Positions 60,201 through 64,000 of a stretch of DNA of 64,000 nt are shown one piece after another. This DNA comes from Henricia sp. BOLD:AAB3569 (lineage: Eukaryota > Echinodermata > Asteroidea > Spinulosida > Echinasteridae): contig JBBELK010000492.1 of the NCBI GenBank assembly GCA_037783545.1, positions 1 through 64,000 on the forward strand, written 5' to 3'. Each line of letters begins with the position of its first letter. The stretch's first letter is position 1. The position numbers were made by a program, and so were the translations under genes. The notes under the pieces were generated by a model. The model had not been told where the DNA came from. It saw only the letters and a list, made by a program, of their open reading frames with translations, and ran no database searches.

Positions 60201-61085
60201 ATTTGGGTAAAGATAGTTAGTGTTCATTAGAAAAGATTTTACCGAAAATTTGGTGGTCCTTTAAAAGAGGGTTCCCTTAAAACATTTTTTTTTTTTTGCA
60301 AAATTTCCCCCTTCAATTCAATCTAGCGGAGTATTATATATATATATTCTTATAGTGCGTACTCGCGAATGGTAGGCTTTTAGCCCAAACCTAATTTAAA
60401 GAGTCGTATGCCGCATTTTTATACGCAAATAATATTTGGCAGTATACATGTGTACCTGTCGAATGCCTGGGCCCGCGTCGCCACACGGGCGATACCTACA
60501 AAATACGGGCCTGAGGCTACTCGGCCTAATTCGTCATGTTTATGGGCCTGACAGATGCTTTACCAAAACTGAATATTATCTTATGACATATAAAGCATTC
60601 GAGCAATTCGTATCTCAACTAAGGTGTAAATCATGTCCATCTTCCGCACATTCAACCAACGAGTACATGTAGTTGGAAACTTGTCCAGTACATAAAACAC
60701 CGCCGCGGCCGCATAACCCGCACATATAGCATTGGCCCTGTAGCCTGTAATACACGTGCATTTCTGGAACTACTGGAGCGCGCTCTACCATTTTAAGAAA
60801 AAGCCAATTTGACTATGTGCAAAACGTATAGGCTCTATCCCCGCGTAGTGCCAACCGTGCGTGCGGGAACGACGATTGCTGAAAGCCGCCGTAATGATAC
60901 AATTGTTTAAATGCCTCTAAATTACTCTGGTTACCTGATTTCGCCAGAGACGTGGAGTGGTCTCTGATTTCGCCTTACAAAACCTCCCAGACTCGACGCT
61001 AGGTGACACACAACTGCACTTTCATGAGAATTTAAAACCATTAATTATCCCGAGCGATCACACAGACGTCCACCAGACGGGTTGC
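60201..61085. other. Unassigned stretch next to A1
   Basis: This is where the 5' leader or gag of the element would lie on the minus strand. I see no supported coding sequence; short open frames are not conserved-looking. Confidence 0.4.
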
Positions 61086-61145
61086 TATACTCGAGACTGC
61101 GTAGATTCCTACGCTGCCCTCAACGTCGACGGATGTGCAAATAGT
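61086..61145 (-). repeat. Split direct repeat A1 (element end)
   Basis: 60 bp identical to A2, ending in AGT at 61,143-61,145, right at the 3' half of the tRNA gene. Confidence 0.93.
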
Positions 61146-61200
61146 GGTAGAATTCTCGCCTCCCACGCGGGAGACCCGGGTTCAATTCCCGGCCAATGCA
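61146..61200 (+). pseudogene. 3' part of tRNA-Gly(CCC) split by the insertion
   Basis: Bases 17-71 of the interrupted gene, from GGTAGAATTC to the discriminator A. The CCC anticodon and intact B box (GGTTCAATTCC) are retained. The preceding AGT (61,143-61,145) restores part of the D-loop, but the 5' half is 8.1 kb away. Confidence 0.95.
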
Positions 61201-64000
61201 AACTGACTGGTTTCCGTACTTTGCTGGACTCCAAAATACGTTTTATAGAAATGGCTGTCTTTTGGTTGAGCGTCACCTTCAATGTTTCCATTCACCTGCA
61301 ACCCAAAATTCCCTCCGCTATTTCTCCAGTTGCATTGGTGGTTCAGTGGTAGAATTCTCGCCTTCCAAGCGGGAGACCCGGGTTCAATTCCCGGCTAATG
61401 CAAAATAGCGGGTTCCCTGTACTTTTCCAGACTAGAAAGAAACGTTTCATAGAAATGGCCGTCTTTTGGTTGAGCGTCACCTTCTTTTCGGCACCCTCTG
61501 CGCGGAATTATCCGAATTAGCCGAACATTTAGTCCGCACTTTCGAACAGCACCGGTGGTTCAGTGGTAGAATTCTCGCCTGCCACGCGGGAGGCCCGGGT
61601 TCGATTCCCGGCCGGTGCAGATTGTTATAGATTCATTGTTTGACAGTTTTCTTGCAGGAGTAGTTTTACTTCAAGTGGGAATATGCCCGCAACCAAAATC
61701 TCACTTCCAGCTTTTCTCGGGTGCATTGGTGGTTCAGTGGTAGAATTCTCGCCTCCCACGCGGGAGACCCGGGTTCAATTCCCGGCCAATGCAAACTGAC
61801 TGGTTTCCGTACTTTGCTGGACTCCAAAATACGTTTTATAGAAATGGCTGTCTTTTGGTTGAGCGTCACCTTCAATGTTTCCATTCACCTGCAACCCAAA
61901 ATTCCCTCCGCTATTTCTCCAGTTGCATTGGTGGTTCAGTGGTAGAATTCTCGCCTTCCAAGCGGGAGACCCGGGTTCAATTCCCGGCTAATGCAAAATA
62001 GCGGGTTCCCTGTACTTTTCCAGACTAGAAAGAAACGTTTCATAGAAATGGCCGTCTTTTGGTTGAGCGTCACCTTCTTTTCGGCACCCTCTGCGCGGAA
62101 TTATCCGAATTAGCCGAACATTTAGTCCGCACTTTCGAACAGCACCGGTGGTTCAGTGGTAGAATTCTCGCCTGCCACGCGGGAGGCCCGGGTTCGATTC
62201 CCGGCCGGTGCAGATTGTTATAGATTCATTGTTTGACAGTTTTCTTGCAGGAGTAGTTTTACTTCAAGTGGGAATATGCCCGCAACCAAAATCTCACTTC
62301 CAGCTTTTCTCGGGTGCATTGGTGGTTCAGTGGTAGAATTCTCGCCTCCCACGCGGGAGACCCGGGTTCAATTCCCGGCCAATGCAAACTGACTGGTTTC
62401 CGTACTTTGCTGGACTCCAAAATACGTTTTATAGAAATGGCTGTCTTTTGGTTGAGCGTCACCTTCAATGTTTCCATTCACCTGCAACCCAAAATTCCCT
62501 CCGCTATTTCTCCAGTTGCATTGGTGGTTCAGTGGTAGAATTCTCGCCTTCCAAGCGGGAGACCCGGGTTCAATTCCCGGCTAATGCAAAATAGCGGGTT
62601 CCCTGTACTTTTCCAGACTAGAAAGAAACGTTTCATAGAAATGGCCGTCTTTTGGTTGAGCGTCACCTTCTTTTCGGCACCCTCTGCGCGGAATTATCCG
62701 AATTAGCCGAACATTTAGTCCGCACTTTCGAACAGCACCGGTGGTTCAGTGGTAGAATTCTCGCCTGCCACGCGGGAGGCCCGGGTTCGATTCCCGGCCG
62801 GTGCAGATTGTTATAGATTCATTGTTTGACAGTTTTCTTGCAGGAGTAGTTTTACTTCAAGTGGGAATATGCCCGCAACCAAAATCTCACTTCCAGCTTT
62901 TCTCGGGTGCATTGGTGGTTCAGTGGTAGAATTCTCGCCTCCCACGCGGGAGACCCGGGTTCAATTCCCGGCCAATGCAAACTGACTGGTTTCCGTACTT
63001 TGCTGGACTCCAAAATACGTTTTATAGAAATGGCTGTCTTTTGGTTGAGCGTCACCTTCAATGTTTCCATTCACCTGCAACCCAAAATTCCCTCCGCTAT
63101 TTCTCCAGTTGCATTGGTGGTTCAGTGGTAGAATTCTCGCCTTCCAAGCGGGAGACCCGGGTTCAATTCCCGGCTAATGCAAAATAGCGGGTTCCCTGTA
63201 CTTTTCCAGACTAGAAAGAAACGTTTCATAGAAATGGCCGTCTTTTGGTTGAGCGTCACCTTCTTTTCGGCACCCTCTGCGCGGAATTATCCGAATTAGC
63301 CGAACATTTAGTCCGCACTTTCGAACAGCACCGGTGGTTCAGTGGTAGAATTCTCGCCTGCCACGCGGGAGGCCCGGGTTCGATTCCCGGCCGGTGCAGA
63401 TTGTTATAGATTCATTGTTTGACAGTTTTCTTGCAGGAGTAGTTTTACTTCAAGTGGGAATATGCCCGCAACCAAAATCTCACTTCCAGCTTTTCTCGGG
63501 TGCATTGGTGGTTCAGTGGTAGAATTCTCGCCTCCCACGCGGGAGACCCGGGTTCAATTCCCGGCCAATGCAAACTGACTGGTTTCCGTACTTTGCTGGA
63601 CTCCAAAATACGTTTTATAGAAATGGCTGTCTTTTGGTTGAGCGTCACCTTCAATGTTTCCATTCACCTGCAACCCAAAATTCCCTCCGCTATTTCTCCA
63701 GTTGCATTGGTGGTTCAGTGGTAGAATTCTCGCCTTCCAAGCGGGAGACCCGGGTTCAATTCCCGGCTAATGCAAAATAGCGGGTTCCCTGTACTTTTCC
63801 AGACTAGAAAGAAACGTTTCATAGAAATGGCCGTCTTTTGGTTGAGCGTCACCTTCTTTTCGGCACCCTCTGCGCGGAATTATCCGAATTAGCCGAACAT
63901 TTAGTCCGCACTTTCGAACAGCACCGGTGGTTCAGTGGTAGAATTCTCGCCTGCCACGCGGGAGGCCCGGGTTCGATTCCCGGCCGGTGCAGATTGTTAT
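61146..64000 (+). repeat. Array block F: the array resumes after the insertion
   Basis: After the 3' part of the interrupted CCC gene the array continues in the same orientation. TCC genes start at 61332 + 593n (n = 0-4), GCC genes at 61549 + 593n (n = 0-4) and CCC genes at 61723 + 593n (n = 0-3). I saw no change from the reference unit here. The last GCC gene ends at 63,991, and the array continues past the window edge. Confidence 0.96.

Larger units (their letters stand above)
52998..61145 (-). mobile_element. Tyrosine-recombinase-type retrotransposon (DIRS/Ngaro/PAT-like), degraded
   Basis: An 8,148-bp insertion in a tRNA-Gly D-loop. Read on the minus strand, it begins with a 60-bp repeat A1 (61,145-61,086), carries pol remnants, and ends with B1 (53,413-53,338), directly abutting A2 (53,337-53,278), then 204 bp, then B2 (53,073-52,998). 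A1/A2 and B1/B2 are direct repeats. This split-direct-repeat plan is known from tyrosine-recombinase retrotransposons, which agrees with the DIRS-like RT/RNase H inside. The outer ends are inverted repeats of CTATTTGCACAACCGTC (one mismatch). The trinucleotide AGT occurs at both borders and at the A2/B1 junction. No recombinase gene is visible, so this copy is non-autonomous. An alternative reading is a DNA transposon with 17-bp inverted ends and a 3-bp target duplication, next to a 0.34-kb deleted copy. Much of 56-61 kb may be later nested insertions. Confidence 0.75.

Noticed and set aside
53001..61144. Classical DNA transposon with 17-bp terminal inverted repeats and a 3-bp AGT target duplication
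   Set aside because: Possible, but the direct repetition of both ends as an abutting internal block and the DIRS-type RT/RNase H fit a tyrosine-recombinase retrotransposon better. Kept as an alternative in the element entry.

Overview
This window is nuclear DNA of a eukaryote, most likely an invertebrate or other aquatic metazoan. The tRNA genes have metazoan-type glycine bodies without an encoded CCA end, and the only protein-coding remnant is a reverse transcriptase/RNase H of the DIRS/Ngaro/PAT (tyrosine-recombinase) retrotransposon class. I cannot name the species.

Layout. (1) Positions 1-52,997 and 61,146-64,000 form one head-to-tail tandem array of a 593-bp unit, open at both window edges. 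Each unit carries three tRNA-Gly genes on the + strand, in the order TCC, GCC, CCC by anticodon. They are 71 bp each, start 217, 174 and 202 bp apart, and together can read all four glycine codons. By register arithmetic and reading I count 281 full-length tRNA-Gly genes (95 TCC, 95 GCC, 91 CCC), plus one deleted remnant and one gene split by an insertion. Units are nearly identical; I saw only about 30 differences over roughly 56 kb. The exceptions are a 45-bp deletion, two copies of an 11-bp deletion, a 9-bp deletion, a 202-bp deletion that fuses neighbouring isoacceptor genes, scattered point changes, and a 12-unit (7,105-bp) block duplicated in tandem. (2) Positions 52,998-61,145 are an 8.1-kb insertion exactly inside the D-loop of one tRNA-Gly(CCC) gene. 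Its ends are repeated internally as split direct repeats (on the minus strand A1 - pol - B1A2 - B2), its outer ends are short inverted repeats, and the trinucleotide AGT is shared by both flanks and by the internal A2/B1 junction. It carries a frameshifted pol pseudogene (RT and RNase H, minus strand) and no tyrosine recombinase that I can find. The rest is non-coding: a possible tRNA-derived SINE, a minisatellite built on a small hairpin motif, homopolymers and microsatellites, and a possible MITE-like piece.

How it works together. The array is a glycine-decoding cassette satellite: Pol III genes with internal A and B boxes and short T-runs 21-41 bp downstream, homogenised by local recombination. 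The insertion looks like a retrotransposon that integrated by site-specific recombination at a 3-bp match in a tRNA gene. I found no intact protein-coding gene in the window.
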